64,000 nucleotides of DNA from Anseranas semipalmata (taxonomy: Eukaryota > Chordata > Aves > Anseriformes > Anseranatidae). Made by a program: the position numbers and the translations under genes. Location: contig VXAA01001394.1 of the NCBI GenBank assembly GCA_013399115.1, forward strand, positions 345,013 to 409,012, written 5' to 3'. Positions 13,661 to 27,471 of this stretch are shown piece by piece; within the stretch, counting starts at the first letter, position 1; every line of letters begins with the position of its first letter. The notes under the pieces are model-generated. The model did not search any database. It saw nothing but the letters and a program-made list of their open reading frames with translations, and had not been told where the DNA came from.

Positions 13661-13720
13661 TCAAACAGTTCATTTTTAGCATTTTCTAGAATTGTGCAGC
13701 ATTGCAGTAGAACAAAAGGT

Positions 13721-13735
13721 GGGGGGGGAGGGGGG
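13721..13735 (+). repeat. G-rich tract (G8-A-G6)
   Basis: A run of eight G, one A and six G. It could form an intramolecular G-quadruplex with very short loops, or simply be a slippage-prone homopurine tract. No gene lies beside it. Confidence 0.8.
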
Positions 13736-14539
13736 AAATGTGCTGGAAACACTGTAGTGAGGATTGGTTATTGTGATGAATATAGTTCAGTCACCATAAA
13801 TATGCAACTTGAGAAGATCTATGAGGGAAGGTAATAAACAGCCAGTCTGAGGAATCTATTATTTTTTAACATCCTCCAGAACAGTTATTTGTTAAAGTTG
13901 TGCTCATTGTGTTCCACTTTTATACAAAAAACAGTATTTAGGCAGGTTTCTGAGCCTCATGTACTCCACAGTAGTTTGTGCTGAGGGACTGTTTTTTTAT
14001 TATTATTACTGAATAGCTTCCTATGAAAAGGTGTTGAAATTAGGAGAAATAGAGCCTTCCCCTTTTGTGGCAGCAGGGAAACTGGCAAGATCCCTATCTT
14101 CTCAATATAGTTCAGTCTAGCACTAAGAACTGTGTAAACTGCATCAAGATGATGAGCACACATGTATTACCCAATAGCTGAGGGGAAACTTCAGAGGAAC
14201 TCTACTATGAAACTATTAGGTATAGGCAGAAAGAGAATAACACTTCTCTGTAACTATCAATTTACACAACCAGCTAGAATTTTTAATCTTTAATCTTCTG
14301 CTCACTTTCCTATCAATTTTATTTAAAAAAAAAAAAAGTTGAAAAGTTGGACAGAAGTTAACACCTTTAACTTATATGTGATCTTCTACTATCAGCATGT
14401 AGGCAGTTTCGTATGGCAGTGGTGCTTCTACCACAAGGGAGCCTGTTGGCTGAAAATTTTGGAATGAAGCTTCAGTGACACATGGCTCATAAATCTGAAA
14501 AATTCAGAGTTCTGATTTACACTTTAATTAAAGTATGCA
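13736..14539. other. Unique non-coding DNA
   Basis: AT-rich unique sequence. An A13 run lies at 14325-14337. No gene recognised. Confidence 0.45.
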
Positions 14540-14600
14540 TCATACATATATTAAAATTCAGATGCTTAACTAATGTAAAGGTCAATGGAATGCATAAACT
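14540..14600 (+). repeat. Possible palindromic amniote repeat relic
   Basis: CAGATGCTTAACTAATG is followed by AAAGGTCAATGGAATGCAT, resembling the order (atgcttaac ... gaagtcaatggg) of the same old palindromic repeat family proposed at 13605-13660, about 0.9 kb upstream. Heavily decayed, and a chance resemblance cannot be excluded. Confidence 0.3.
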
Positions 14601-16322
14601 CTTCTCATCCTACATTTTTAATTTCCACATTTTAGTTCACTCGGGCAAATGTGCATATAGAGGAATTGGGGAAACTTAATACAACAGTTTATAAGAAAGT
14701 TATAAGTGTCTTAATCTAAATTCAAATTACTTTCTTCTGGAGGAAAAAAATATATAGTTACTACAGCAATGTTTTTGACAGCTAAATCTATCACTTTTGT
14801 TACATAATCTTTGGGGAAATTAGAGATTACAGAGCCAGTTCCGGATTCTTAAAGCCTATACAACAAACAAAAAATGCCTTGATGCATAAGCTGTTACCAT
14901 TGATTAAAAAAAGTGCAGTCTGGAGATTTATAAATAACAATGACATTGACATAGCTTCATTTGCAAAGAAGTTACAGCCATAGCTCTGCATTAATCTAAA
15001 TGCTTATGAATAAGTATTTATAAATGTTAGGAAAAAATATTTCTAAGATTTACAAGTAAGATGTGATTTATCTTAGGGAGTTTATCATTCCAATTACATA
15101 CAATTAATACCAGTCATAATTTAAGACTTCTGGTTCATGAAAGGCTGTTATATTGATTAGCTCTCTCTTATTTCTCAGACATTAAGAATGTCATGCTTTG
15201 AATAGTACTGTGCATGATGAAAACCTACAGTCTTTCATAGCAAATAGTGGCACAAATTTGTTTTATATGGTGTAGATAATATTCAGCTGCTAATTAGCTA
15301 AGTACAGAATTCAGGATTTGCAGTAGCAGAATGCTAATGTGATATCTAAAAACTTTAGCTCTCAGCTCGTTTCATAGTAAAGGTGAAAATATCATTTTAT
15401 AACTGTAGATATCAACCCTGGTATTTCTTCTAGAGTGCAATAATACCAGTATGCAGTGGTATCTCTGCTGTATCTGTTTGGTTCAAGATACTGGTACCGT
15501 ATTTCTGGTACAGGGAAGTAGTGCTCAGCAAGGACAATGAGGGAAACAGTGCTGGAATGAGGCAATTTCTTGCCCAAACCAGGTCAAGATAACTGCATGA
15601 TATGGCTCCAAAGGTCTATTTCCTGCAATAGGGATAACCAACGAATAGAGATTTTTCTGTGGAAACCAGTCTTCTGTAGCAAGTGCTACTAGGATGAAGC
15701 TGCTGTGCTGGTTCTGTATTCCCTGGAGAACTGGGTTATACCTGCAGACAGATTTTGTTCTATTTGTATTTTATACCTGCAAAAACACCAGGCAATGTTC
15801 TGATTTCAACATCTGTGACCTTGATTCTACCTAAGTCCTGAATCTGAAATAGGAGGAAGGATGTCTGCACAGGAATGTTTTAGCATTCTCTGGGAGAACT
15901 GGGCAAGGATATGAGAGCCTGTCCTTTGTGGATTTTTTTTTTTTTAAATGTATGATCTAGAAATGTAGTGTCTATGAATGCTTTCAGACTGCTGTCAGAG
16001 GAGAAAACATGTCTCCAGGCCCAGAAAGTCTTCGATACAGGACAAGTAAGAGCAATCCAAGTTTCCCCAGTTTGACAAAGTCCCTCAGTTCTCTCAATGT
16101 CAAATCAGTCAATGCGTTGCTAAAAATACTTTACTTATGCACAAAGCCAGCCTACATGAAAGGCTGGCATTCTTTGAAGAGGAAAGCATCCTAGCTGTCT
16201 GAGCTGATTGAGTACTCCAAAAAAGCATTCTGCAGATAGCTGTTCAACTTTGTGAATGGATTAGCTTTAGCTATGCTCACTCCCTCTCCTCTTTGTATTT
16301 TTCCCTTGCATGAACATATAGG

Positions 16323-16323
<1 letters not shown>
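14601..16323. other. Unique AT-rich non-coding DNA
   Basis: Low-GC unique sequence with many TTTATAAAT- and TAATTA-like words, and a T13 run at about 15933-15945. The texture is like that of intronic or gene-desert DNA; some parts could be conserved non-coding elements, which cannot be judged from one genome. No gene recognised. Confidence 0.45.

Positions 16324-16354
<31 letters not shown>
16324..16354. repeat. Poly(T) tract (T31)
   Basis: Thirty-one consecutive T. On the minus strand this is A31. The sequence on its higher-coordinate side (the side where a retrocopy body would lie) shows no polyadenylation hexamer or recognisable gene, so it is listed as a homopolymer rather than a processed pseudogene tail. 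Confidence 0.95.
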
Positions 16355-16355
<1 letters not shown>

Positions 16356-19300
16356 TGCAATGGGTATGCTTGCTGCAAGCTAATTTTAACTTGGAAGCGC
16401 AGACACCAGCAAATGGTGACTATTAGTTTTACTCTTGATGTCTGTTTTAATCAAGAATATAACAAGTTATGTTTATCTTGTTAGGGAACTGGAGCAATGT
16501 GCGAATCCTGGGAATAATTGAAGCTGCTGTTACCTATCTGGGTAGCTCATTAGTACAATAGTTGAACTTCGCAAATATTTTTTTTTTATTTAAATGCTGT
16601 TAGCTGATATCTACATCTATATAGTATTTGATATAAGGCTAATAAAGGCGTGAACAAAGCAGCGTTTAGCTTTGGGAGCTTCCATTTCTTATTGGCAGTA
16701 GAGAACATGCTCTTGGGTACAACTGCAGCATTTTGGGGCACCATAACATTGGAAGATGTGCAATGATGTGACAGTAAGGCTGTCCATTTGTGAATCAGCT
16801 AGAGTATAGGTTATGACAAGATACAATAAGTAGATGAGACAGATTGAAAGAGGAACTGGGGATGATGAAGTAGTGAACTAAGCAAGTGATGCTGCTGTTG
16901 CCTGTAGTCTCAAGTAGCTTTTCCAGTAGCTGTTGCCTTTCACTGATGCTGCAGTAGCACCGTGAGAAGGGTGACGGGGACTTTGGCAGAGTGTCATGTT
17001 TCAAACCATAGACATGTCCTAGATGGATGAAGTTCTCCTGAGATGTTTGTAGAAGTTCTTTGCTATTTTTGGAAAGTCAAATAAGCCATATCTCAAAATG
17101 GCAAGTTTTCGAGTATGCTTTAATTTGACCACAATGTAAATTCATATTTTTTCAAAGACATGACAAGATTAGGATACATGGAGAAGGGGAGGAAAGACCG
17201 AAGTAGACTGGATCCAAACACAGCTGAGGGAAATGTCAAACTAATTCTCAAAAACCCAAGTGTTTTTTATGATCTGAACAAGTTATTTTATGATCTGATT
17301 GGTGCTGGGAATCATGATATAGTACTTACACGGCAGTGCCAGTGGTCCTGAGAGCTTCGGTTCAGCAAATCACTCTCACGTGAGCCCGTCTAGGTTAGTA
17401 CATGGTTCAACTGGTAACTATTCGCTCATTGAAGTAATTAGCTGAGTTGGTCTTGTTTTCATGCTCCTCGTCTCTACTTAGGAGGACACTTTCAAATTGA
17501 AGTATTAAATGCCTTTTAATGTTGATTTCCTGAGTCTCTGCTGAGGACCATTACCTCTTCAGAAACTTGTGGCATTGTTATTCCTAAAGATGATCCTTAC
17601 GCTGTAGAAGCTTTGGCTTGATCCAATTGACTCAGTTTTGTGGCTTGTTATCTTGATGAAGTTTTAAGACATTTTTCCACAACAGCCCATGGCTACAGTA
17701 ATGTCACCGGGTGAACTACTTGCGTTAGGTTCCATAGTGCCAAAGACAGAGGCCAAGGTAAGGGAGAACCTCCTATATTTTTTTTTATAAACAGTCAGTG
17801 TCTGAAACAGGCCTTTTTTGCTAATATACTCGGTAGCCAAGCCCTAAATCATACAGTTACAATCACTGTGAATCCTGAAGCTAAAATAGGTGGAAGTGTA
17901 TGTACTGGGCAGTGGCAAAACTTAACAGAATCCTGTAATGCACAGGCTGACCCCATAGACATGCCCTTTATGGCATCCATATATGTTGTCTCTTCACAGC
18001 AGAGCTTCAGAGTCTTCCTAACTTTGAAGGCACAGACAAGACCCTGGTGCATCAGTAGGTGCTGATGGCTGTCCTGCTGTGGGGACTGACTACTGCATCC
18101 TGGATGGAACAACAGAAAGCCACTTACTTCCACATCTCTAGCCAGGTTCTTAGCCTCGTGAGGAGTCTTTGATAGCCAAGATGCTGAAACTAACAGCTGC
18201 GTTACCAGCGAGTTTTGTATTTCTTCTTTAAAGATCCTTTCAAAGAATGTTGATGAATCAAAATGCTTTTGAAATCACAAAAGAAAATGTATTAGCATCG
18301 CCAATGTATCTCTCACAAAAGAAACTGCAGTCGTTACTACGAAAGCTAACATATGTCTGCTGGTGACGGATGTGTGCGAATAAGAAGTGAAAGTTCATTT
18401 TATTCTTAACAGCCTAGTGCCACAGTCAGAGTTTCAGCCTCTTAATCAATCAATGTCATACAGAGTCACAGTCACTAAGCGCCACAGTTAGCTCTGCGCT
18501 ACCCTATTACTCCCATTACTACTCCTGCTGTTAAACGGGCTCCGCTTCAGAATTTCTTTCATCAGAAGACAGGCTAGGAGTGTGTGAAAGACTGTTTTGC
18601 TGAAAATACTTGCTGGGCTTTGAGGCATCCAGATGTCTGCTCTCTTCTCAGCTGGCTTCAGCAGGCAGATGGCTAGGAAGTGAATGCTTCTGTGGGGGGG
18701 GTGCAATCAATAATGTTGAAAGGCAACGCACCATGTGAAGGGGGTAAAAAAAAAAAAAAACAAAACACAAAAGGAGTAGTCTGAAATACACCATTGTGGG
18801 TGATTCAGGATAGTGCTGGAAACTCCCCTTCTGGTGTAACTTCGGCCTCTGTTACTGCAGTTACCAAAGTAGGCTGATACAGGGAGGGATGGAGCAGCTG
18901 CTCCATCATCTTGCTGTTCTAACCCTGCTGGTGTGTAATGGGCAGGGTATGGTTTGCGTGTCAACAATGCATATCTGCTCTTGACCTTCAATTTATTGTT
19001 GCCTCTAAGGTGAGCACTGAAATTTAAATCAAGCCAAACAGATTGCTTTTTTCATTTAACTTTATGCTGCAGTCTCGCTGCATTGCTCCCACCTGTACCT
19101 TCATTTTTTCCATCTTGGACCAATTGCCCAAAGGAGTTAGGGAGAGTATCTTTTAAAACACATTTTCTAGAAATAGGAAGATAGTAGAAGTTTGTTGTTA
19201 TTTTAAAGGGCTTGGTGTCAAGTATAGTCTAGAATTTTTTTTTTCTTTGAAGAACCTAAGTTTTATACAGTGGTCTTAAAAGAACATAGTTCCAGAGCAA

Positions 19301-21432
19301 AAAAAGATAATGATGGAAAAATCATTTTCTACATGAGAAAAAAGCATAGTTTGCTACTCTGAATGAAAGGCTGAGGGGTCCAATGAAAACTTGGGTCTAA
19401 TCACTATCAAACCAAGGCCTGTAGGAAAACATTAACTTGCAGTTTATGTATGGTTGTTGTAGGAGATGGAGGGTTTTGACCCTGCGTAGCCCCTTTTCAG
19501 ATGCAGATACCATATTAGCATTTCTTTCATCACCATGTTTAGTGGATTTATAACCGCAAATCAGTAAAGAAGGCCCTGGCATCTTCCCCTTAGCCCACGC
19601 TATCAGTGCCAGAGTGATGCTCCGAGAGGCCTGAGGACAGCGCCCATTGCTGCCACCTGCACAGGAGGCAGGTGGGTACCCGTCAGCACATACCTGCACT
19701 GGCTAATGGGGAGGATACACTCACCATCTGTAAAATGTGTTCTGAGATAAAATTCTGTATGCATACCAGCTAAATGTCATTACATGCTCAGCATTTTCTT
19801 TGCACTGTGCTTCGGCTCTGCTCACTAAGCAGCACGCAGCCCCGCTGTCCTGCAGTGGCTCACACTCACTGCCTGGCGGCCTCAGCTGCTCAGGGAGGTG
19901 CAGGGTTTGCACAGCACGGCTCGGGTGCTCTCCCTTCACTGTGGAGCTTTTCAGTTCTCAGTCTGTAGAGCAGAATTGCTTTGATTTTCTGTGTTGGATT
20001 GTGATGAATTGTGAAGGAAAAAAAATGTAGTCTTTCGTGCAGCAGTAGTCCTGCTTGCAGCAGCTTTGTAGGAGACCTAAGAATTGCAAGGGCAAGTATG
20101 TATTGGGGTTTTTCATGAGATAGCAGTAGATCTTTACCTATCTCTGTAGAAATATGCTCTAAATACTACTTCTGTCACAACTATTTTTGCCCACAAATGT
20201 CTGTGGTTTTTTTTTTTTTTTGCATCCTTCATTTGTACAAATACAGATGACACAAAACCAGTGAGTATTACTACAGTAGAAGTCATGAATACCAGGAGTG
20301 AATACTGCACCTTCTTGCATGTTTGTGTGGTATGTCTGTGCCTATCAATGTGAAAACAGGGGAAAGTCAGTACCGGCGACATCTTAATCCTCTGGTTTGT
20401 TCCGAGGTCCTTGTCCATTCATGCATGTCTTTATTCTCGAGTGTTGCTTGTGCGGTGAACCACTTGGCTCACAGAGATATGGCCTCTGTGCAGGCCTGGG
20501 GCTCTCCCTGCAGGAACTGTTCCCAGCATGCACACTGCATGAGACCAGGTCAGGTTGCACTTTCTCTGCCCTGTACAGTCCTTGCTATTGCAGACTGACC
20601 TGAACCTTCAAATGTTCCCACGTTTCCGGACAAACAGCACTCATGTTCATGCCAAAAAAACAATCACCCTCATGGCCTGCAAGAAAGGCATTGTGTTGTT
20701 TCAAATGTTTTGGAAAAAAGTCCTCACAACAGAAACCAAAACCACAAACAAATTAGTGATGTCCTATGGCCACAAGATCACTGTGAGTAGCCAAGAGGAC
20801 ACTTGGACAAACACTTGGCCTACAGAGGGCTAGCCCTGAGCATCGTGCATGAAAACACTGACTGTTTCACATAGAGACTAGAGGTCAATTCCAGAGTGGC
20901 TGCATTTAGCACTGAACATGGGGATACGCTTGTATCTCCTGCTTAGATGTTTGTAGTCCTTTCCATGGCTCCCAGTAGAATCAGGCACAGAGGTCAGCTT
21001 TTGACTTCGGGTGATATGTTAACACTAGAGGCGGGTTACCAAGGAGTATCTGTCTAGTAATCCTACAGGTATTGTTAGTGTTGAAAAATGGGAAAGGGAA
21101 GTGAGGAGAGCTATGATATATTGTAGAGCATTGCTAAAACAAAGTTGACACCAACTGCTGCAACACTGTGACAAATCAATATGAAAGGCTTCTGAATTCA
21201 GACTACAGTGAAAATATTTTATTAAGATACTTTAGAATAGCTTGGAAAGACTTTTTTTTCTTAGAAGCAAGTGGAAGGTTATTTTGTACTATTACTTTTT
21301 TTTTTTTAATTGGGATTAAAAATTCATTCCCAACTAAAATTTGTTAATAATTAGACAAGATACTGTAAAAGATGTTTAGAGACTGTCCTGGTCCTAAATG
21401 CAGATCTATTTAGGTGAGTCTGATGGGAAACT
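16355..21432. other. Unique non-coding DNA with short homopolymers
   Basis: No gene recognised. Homopolymers include A15 at about 18746-18760 and T15 at about 20207-20221. The GC-richer patch near 19580-19950 has open frames on both strands, and 20323-20833 has several overlapping + strand frames of 68-92 codons. None contains a motif I recognise, and they overlap one another in different frames, as chance frames do. Confidence 0.5.
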
Positions 21433-21526
21433 GCCACAGATGTGAGGTGATTTGCACAGGGTCATAGTGAATCAGTAGCAAAGAAGATATGGAAGCCTGG
21501 TTTGCGAGTCTGAAATCTATCAATCT
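21433..21526 (-). repeat. MIR/CORE-SINE-like relic, reverse orientation
   Basis: Read on the + strand, the segment follows the reverse complement of the MIR core: GATGTGAGGTGATTTGCACA (consensus type: gaggttaagtgacttgccca), GGGTCATAGTGAATCAGTAG (aggtcacacagctagtaagt), CAAAGAAGATATGGAAGCC (ggcagagccgggattcgaa) and TGGTTTGCGAGTCTGAAATC (cccaggtctgactcc). The order is kept over about 90 bases, which makes this one of the better old-SINE calls in the window. No functional role is implied. Confidence 0.6.
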
Positions 21527-23876
21527 TAATATGTTTCAAGGTAAATTATCTAACAGATGCATAAACTGGGTGAAGTTTAACTGCAGAATTGCATTCCTGG
21601 TCATTTGTTTCCAATGAAAACTTATACTGAAGGTGTATTTTACAGGGATGAGATGTATGCTCCCCTGAGATACAAGGAGGTGCAAGTCATACTTATTTTC
21701 ATGTTTAGATGACAAGGAATTTATAGTAACTCATTAAACAAGAGCCACCTAAATAATCTCATTGCTGAAATATTTTACTGAGGGGAGTTTGGTTTCCTTC
21801 GGCCTAGGAAGAGGTGAGGCCAGTGCAGAACACAGCTCAGCACTCTCAGCTCTACTTCATGGTTTAGGCAGGTTAATCATGCCTTGGGATGTTAGCCAAC
21901 CACTCTGAGATACTTATTTATGTAATATTTTTTAAAAAATCCCAGGCAGATTAAAATTTGGCAAGCATTGGCTGCTAGAGTGAGTGATGCATGGAAGACC
22001 ATAAAGGGAGCAAAGTAAATCCAGCTTCCTCTTGGAAATTTTTCAAATATGCATATTAAAACATGCTTAAATCATAATGAATATAATGTTCATGTTTACC
22101 AAAACACAGTGCCCATTTACAACCTATGTGCCCCATAAATCCATAGTTTATAAGGTCTGCAAGTCTCCTGCAGGTCCACCTCCACAGTAATTCAAAACTA
22201 CAAGAATTTGTTGTATGCCAGAAGTTACTCTGTATCTCCCCACAAGCCACTTTGCTAACAGATATCCTCCAAGATAACCTGCACAGTTGGGTAGGATGTA
22301 GACTCATTTGGGCCTTAAGGAGAGACAGCTTTATAAATACTTCATTTACATGAGTAAGGTCAGTTGTTACATTCAGGACCTGCAGCATGGCTTTGCCCCC
22401 TTGCCTTGCTCCTCACAGGCCTTGAGATGTCCATGAAGAGCTCCAGGTTCTCTGCTCCTGTTCTTGTACCTCCTCAGAGGCCTCCTACTCCAGCTCTTAA
22501 AATTATTGCAGGGAGCAGCTGTCATCCCACCCCTCTGTCAGCTGTCAAAGCTGTCATCCCACCCTCCTAGCATGCTTAGCTGGGAATATATCTGTAGGCT
22601 TGGGAAAGAAAATGGAGAGCAGTGCAAGAGACAAAGTTGGTTTTGTGCTTTGGCAGATCAGCTGCCCATGTTAGAGCCCAGAGTGAGCACAGCTCCTCAG
22701 ATACATGTGTGTACTACTCAGGGACTTGTGGCCTTTCGTTCTGGCTACTCAGTCATTACTATAAAGAAAAAAAAAAAAGTGTTCTGAAGAAAGGCCTTTT
22801 AATTTTAATTTTTCAACTTCTGTGTTTGTACATTCTTGCAAACTACAGAGTCAAAGGATTCTTGTTTTTAAGCATTTTTTGAAGAGCTTCTGGGCTGAGA
22901 GTCTACATGTCAAGCTTCTACCTACACGATTGTAATTTTTTAAAAAATGTTGAAAAGTAAATATGTATATTAATCCTGGAAATAAAAAAAACACTAAAAT
23001 ATAAAAGCTGAGGTGGGCTGTATTAGACTGGGAAAATATCTCAAAATTTGCAGGGTGCTCTTGCCTACAAAAAAAAGAAAAATTTATAAAAATAAATAGC
23101 ATAGTGGTATGTCTGTGAAGGGAATATCCAAGTGCCTCACTACCACTTTAAAAGTTGTTAATGCTTACATGCTCCTTGTGACTTCAATGTTTGCTTATCC
23201 TCTGTTCTTGTTTTTCCCATTAAGTGGCTTACCTGTGTAATTAATCTTACTGTCTGCTATGATATTTGTTTATTTTGGGTTTTGGTGCAGGTTGGTTGGT
23301 GCTGTTGTTTTTGATTGCCTCAGAGGCTGAGGCAGAGTCACTACTATTGTCATGGCAAGGTTGCTCTGATACTCCTCTGGGTGCTTTTTAGTATCTTCAA
23401 AGTAGCATAACCATGCTTTCTTTGAAGCCAGAGTTTTTCAAGTAGGATTTTTCTTTGTACCAAGTTTGGTGTTTTTAGTGGAGGGTGAAAGTGCTTTTCT
23501 GCACTTTTCTACCTTAGGTTAAAACCCGATTTTCCATTTAAAACACATTCCCACCCTCCATACCCCCCTTGGGAGGCCAGTCCAAGTGCACTGGCCAGGT
23601 GGATTTTTGTTTGATTAGTCCTGAATCTCTTCTCCACAGTAGGACAAACTCCAGGAAGAGCGAGAGGCCTTTCTGAAACAGACTGGTGCAGCATCCTCCT
23701 TCCACAAATACGGGCAGGAGTGAAAATATTGGAGTAAGGAGCCAGGCAGGAACTGTGCTGAATAAAGCACTGAGGATGAAATATAGAGTAGCTTTAAGAA
23801 TAACTTTATAATTGCTCATCCTCTTTCTTCTTTCCATGAAACCAAATTCTTGTTGGTAACAGTTCTTGTGTGTGTC
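21527..23876. other. Non-coding DNA with small direct repeat
   Basis: Unique sequence. A 16-base unit, AGCTGTCATCCCACCC, occurs twice, at 22517-22532 and 22549-22564, indicating a small local duplication. The sequence around it is pyrimidine-rich. No gene recognised. Confidence 0.5.
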
Positions 23877-23917
23877 TTTTTTTTTAATTATTTATTTATT
23901 TTTACTTATTTTTATTC
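23877..23917. repeat. T-rich / (ATTT)n simple repeat
   Basis: A T run is followed by several ATTT units with substitutions. Low-complexity sequence with no other feature. Confidence 0.85.
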
Positions 23918-26900
23918 CTTAATTCAAACACTGGGCCTCTGTTATGTTAGATACTGTATGGACTGTTCAGTAAGGTTTAAATGGCAATCAAAATTGTGAC
24001 CACCTCACATGCACCTAATCCTGAGCCAGCTTCAAATTGGGCAGCTTGCGCAGTCAGAGCAGCATAGAGTTCCATGCAGGTCAGTCACATGTGTCTGTAT
24101 TCATGATGTTCTGGAAGGATTTTGGAGGCTACGCAGAAGAACTTCATGCTGTTTCTTACAAGAAATCAGCTTGTTTGCTTTCTGCATGTCACTGAATTGT
24201 AGCATTCACCATGGAGATGGTTAGTACCCCAGACTAGTCTCTCAGTGCCTGAGAGACTCAGGCATGATCTCAGGTATTTTGATTCTAAAGTTATTTTTTT
24301 TATGGGGAAAATGAGCCCCGGAGGAGCACAGTACTCTGAGCAACATGCAGCTTGTGCTGCTCTGGTGTGCACTAGCATCAGAAATGAGCTCAGAGGATTT
24401 AGGAATCTATTTCTTCTGCAAAAGAGGAAAACCTGTACTTCAGGCAAGAATTAGGGAAGGGGTTGGTGAGAAGGTGACATACAGTTAAGTTAGGACCTGG
24501 ATGAAATTCAAGCACAGACATGTCAGTAAGGTGATTTCCATCTCTGTGGGCGTTGCCCTTGCCTTTATTTCAAATATCTGTACGAGGAGTAAAAGCAGAA
24601 GAAAACTAGGGTGGTCTGCAAGTAACAAGGAATAGGGTTTCTGCTTGAAATGCCTTTTGGATACTTACACTGCAGATGTAATGTTCTGAAGACATCCCAG
24701 TTTGCATTATGTTGAAGTCTGCATGCTAAGTGGGGGGTTTGTTTCTAGCCAACCCCTTTTTAGCTCAACAGTGAGGGAAAGGGGTTGGAGAAAGGTGATG
24801 TGGCCTATATGAGCTGCAAGGGTCGATTTTTAACATTTACTCTCCCTATAAAGACACTGCTTACCACCCTTTCAGTTGTGTGGAAAAATGACTGGATTTA
24901 GTCTGCTGATAGCAGTCAGTTCTCACCCAGCAGAAAACTATACTTGCTGGCAGAATGGGGTCTTGGGGGATCTCTGCCAGCTGCATATTGCAAATAAACA
25001 TTATGGATTTTAGTGAAAAGTTCCATGTCCACATAAGTCACATATCTGGAAATAAAATTGCTGCTGCTGCCACACTTTGCCCATCAGTTCAGAAGATGTC
25101 CATTGGCAAAGTGGTGGGTTTCTTCCAATCCATAAACATACTTATTCTGTAAGGAGCATGTTTCCCCATTTCATCACCATCACTAATTGGTAACATAAAA
25201 GGAAGCTTTTGTGTGTTGCTGGTAAATAAGTAATCTGCCATATAACGCTGCCTAGCTCAAACTCAAAAGCTGCTTCAAAAAATATACACTCATCAGCCAT
25301 TTTCCAATATCAGATTTTCTAATCTCTAAACCAGTCCTTGAACTTATTCTCCTGGTTGTATAGAAGGAAAATAAAAGTAATTAAAGTCATCATATTTCAG
25401 TGTTCATTTCTCTATTTAAATCACTTCATTCTTCTACAAACATTAGTTCCTTCCTACTTATTTCTCAAGAGGCTGCCAACCAGAATATTGAACTTTACTG
25501 TGGTCAGTTTTAAAAAGTACAACATAGTGCATCTGTTTAAAAAAAAAAAAAAAAATTACCAAGTATGTGGCACATCATGTTCTGGGGGAGAAAAAAATAA
25601 CAACAAAAACAACCCTTCTTTGGTAATCCTGCTGTTACCAATAGCAGAGTAGCAAAGCATGTTTTGTGATCAATGTATCAATGTTGAGCTGAGTCTCTGT
25701 GGTGTTTGGAGGAGAAGCAAGAAGGGGGCACTACTGTGCTAACAGCGGCCTCTAAAGGTTTTTTTGCTGAAGAAACAATGATCTTTGGATGTCCCTTTAT
25801 TCCTTATTATGGGGAAGGATATCATGAAAGGAAAGGGTAAATGCTTGTACCTTAAGGCACAGCCTTACAACAGCTGCTTTGTGTAGTCTCTTCATGGTAT
25901 TAAATATGTCATTGTTTTTTAAGGCTCAGTTAATTTTCAATGCATAAAAGTTCAAGTCAATTATTTTCAGCATCATTTTTTCCAGTGAATTGTACTCGAG
26001 ATGCTTTTAAAGGCAGTGACTTTCTCATAATGCTGAGTGCTGTGCCCCTGTAGGTAAGGCCTAGTCAGAATGCCTCAGGTACCAAAGCCTGAACCACCGA
26101 GAACCTATGGTTTCTCAAAAATATAAACCTGCTTAAAGCCTCTGAAAAACACGAAGCTGTCCTATCTGAGCCAAGTCCAGACTGCATTCTTACCTCAGAC
26201 TGGCATATATTGCTGATCTTATTTCTGACCTGCTCATGGTTGATGCTTCAAATGGATCCTCAGCCATCTGAGAGCCAGTGGCAACACCGAGGGCAGTGAG
26301 AAACCTGTGCCTCAGAGACAAGGAGAAGAGAATGTGGTTTCTGGACTTTGTCAGGGGCCAAATCATTTGTATTCTCCTGCTTGTACAAATAATGGATCAT
26401 AGTAATAGAGAAGCATAAAGCAGGTTTGTTCCTCTGTGAGTTGGAGGCATTTCTGGATTCCCTCCACAATGCTCTCTCCTGGAGAGTGTCCTGGAGGTCT
26501 CACCAGGCTTGTTATATATCTTCACGTCTTCAGCTGAAGCTTTTGTTCAGTTCTTCCTTGCAAAGGCTTTAGGATGCTTTGGGTCGAAGGAGGTACACCA
26601 AATAAGCAGTATAATAATAAATCCAAATATATTTGTTGACTTTCTAGGCCATATGTTTAACGAGCCTCAGCTTGCAATTTTTCAACATGGAAATTACAGT
26701 TTTAAATACTGGCCTCCCCTACTTTCAGAGGAAGATCCTTTAAGATTAAGAAGATATACTTAGTGATGCTTTCTCAGCTATGTCTGAAGGGTATCTGCAT
26801 CAGGGGGTTAAGTGATGGTGCTGTCCTTCAACTCAGCCATGTGAGGTATCTGTCAGTTGTGAGTCCTCTAATTCCATTACTCAGCAAGCTGCTGAAATTA

Positions 26901-27471
26901 ATGTTGGTTCTCCAGCTGTTAGCAGGGGGAAATTTACATTTTTACTAGATTTCCGGCTTTCAGCAAATTAATGTGCAGACAATCAGGATTCTTTGGGGAA
27001 GAATAGGAAGCAGAACAATTAGCTAAGTCATAAAAATCTGACTTAAAAAAAAAAGCAAGGCCCGTTCTCTCTTCAAAAGTTTTATATCAGTGTAGTTCCA
27101 AGTAATGTGATTTAGTGGTGTAAATGGATAGACAAAAGATCTTAGTTCCCTTTCTGCAGCACTAGCTTTAATATATTCAAAATAGTGTGTATATACATAT
27201 GTTAATATGTTTTAAAAAATAGACATCTAGTCTCCAGATGCAGCTCTCTCCCATATGGTAGATTCATATCTTACTGAGGCTTTTGATGACAATCTTAGCC
27301 TTTACTGGTTAGGTCATTTCATTGTCATGAGGTACATCAAGTGCCACCTTATCCTTGCTTCCAATGTCAAGGCATCAGAGGAGCTGCCAGTACGTATTAC
27401 TTTGTCTGCTTTCACTCCTCTACGTGCCTCCTCTGCTCAGCAGTATCCACCTCTGCATTTCATCCCAAATC
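23918..27471. other. Unique non-coding DNA
   Basis: AT-rich unique sequence with an A17 run at 25539-25555. Open frames up to 104 codons have no recognisable product. No RNA gene or mobile element recognised. Confidence 0.45.

Noticed and set aside
20323..20833. Three overlapping + strand frames that looked like a possible small gene
   Set aside because: They are in different frames, have no recognisable protein similarity and no coherent splice structure.
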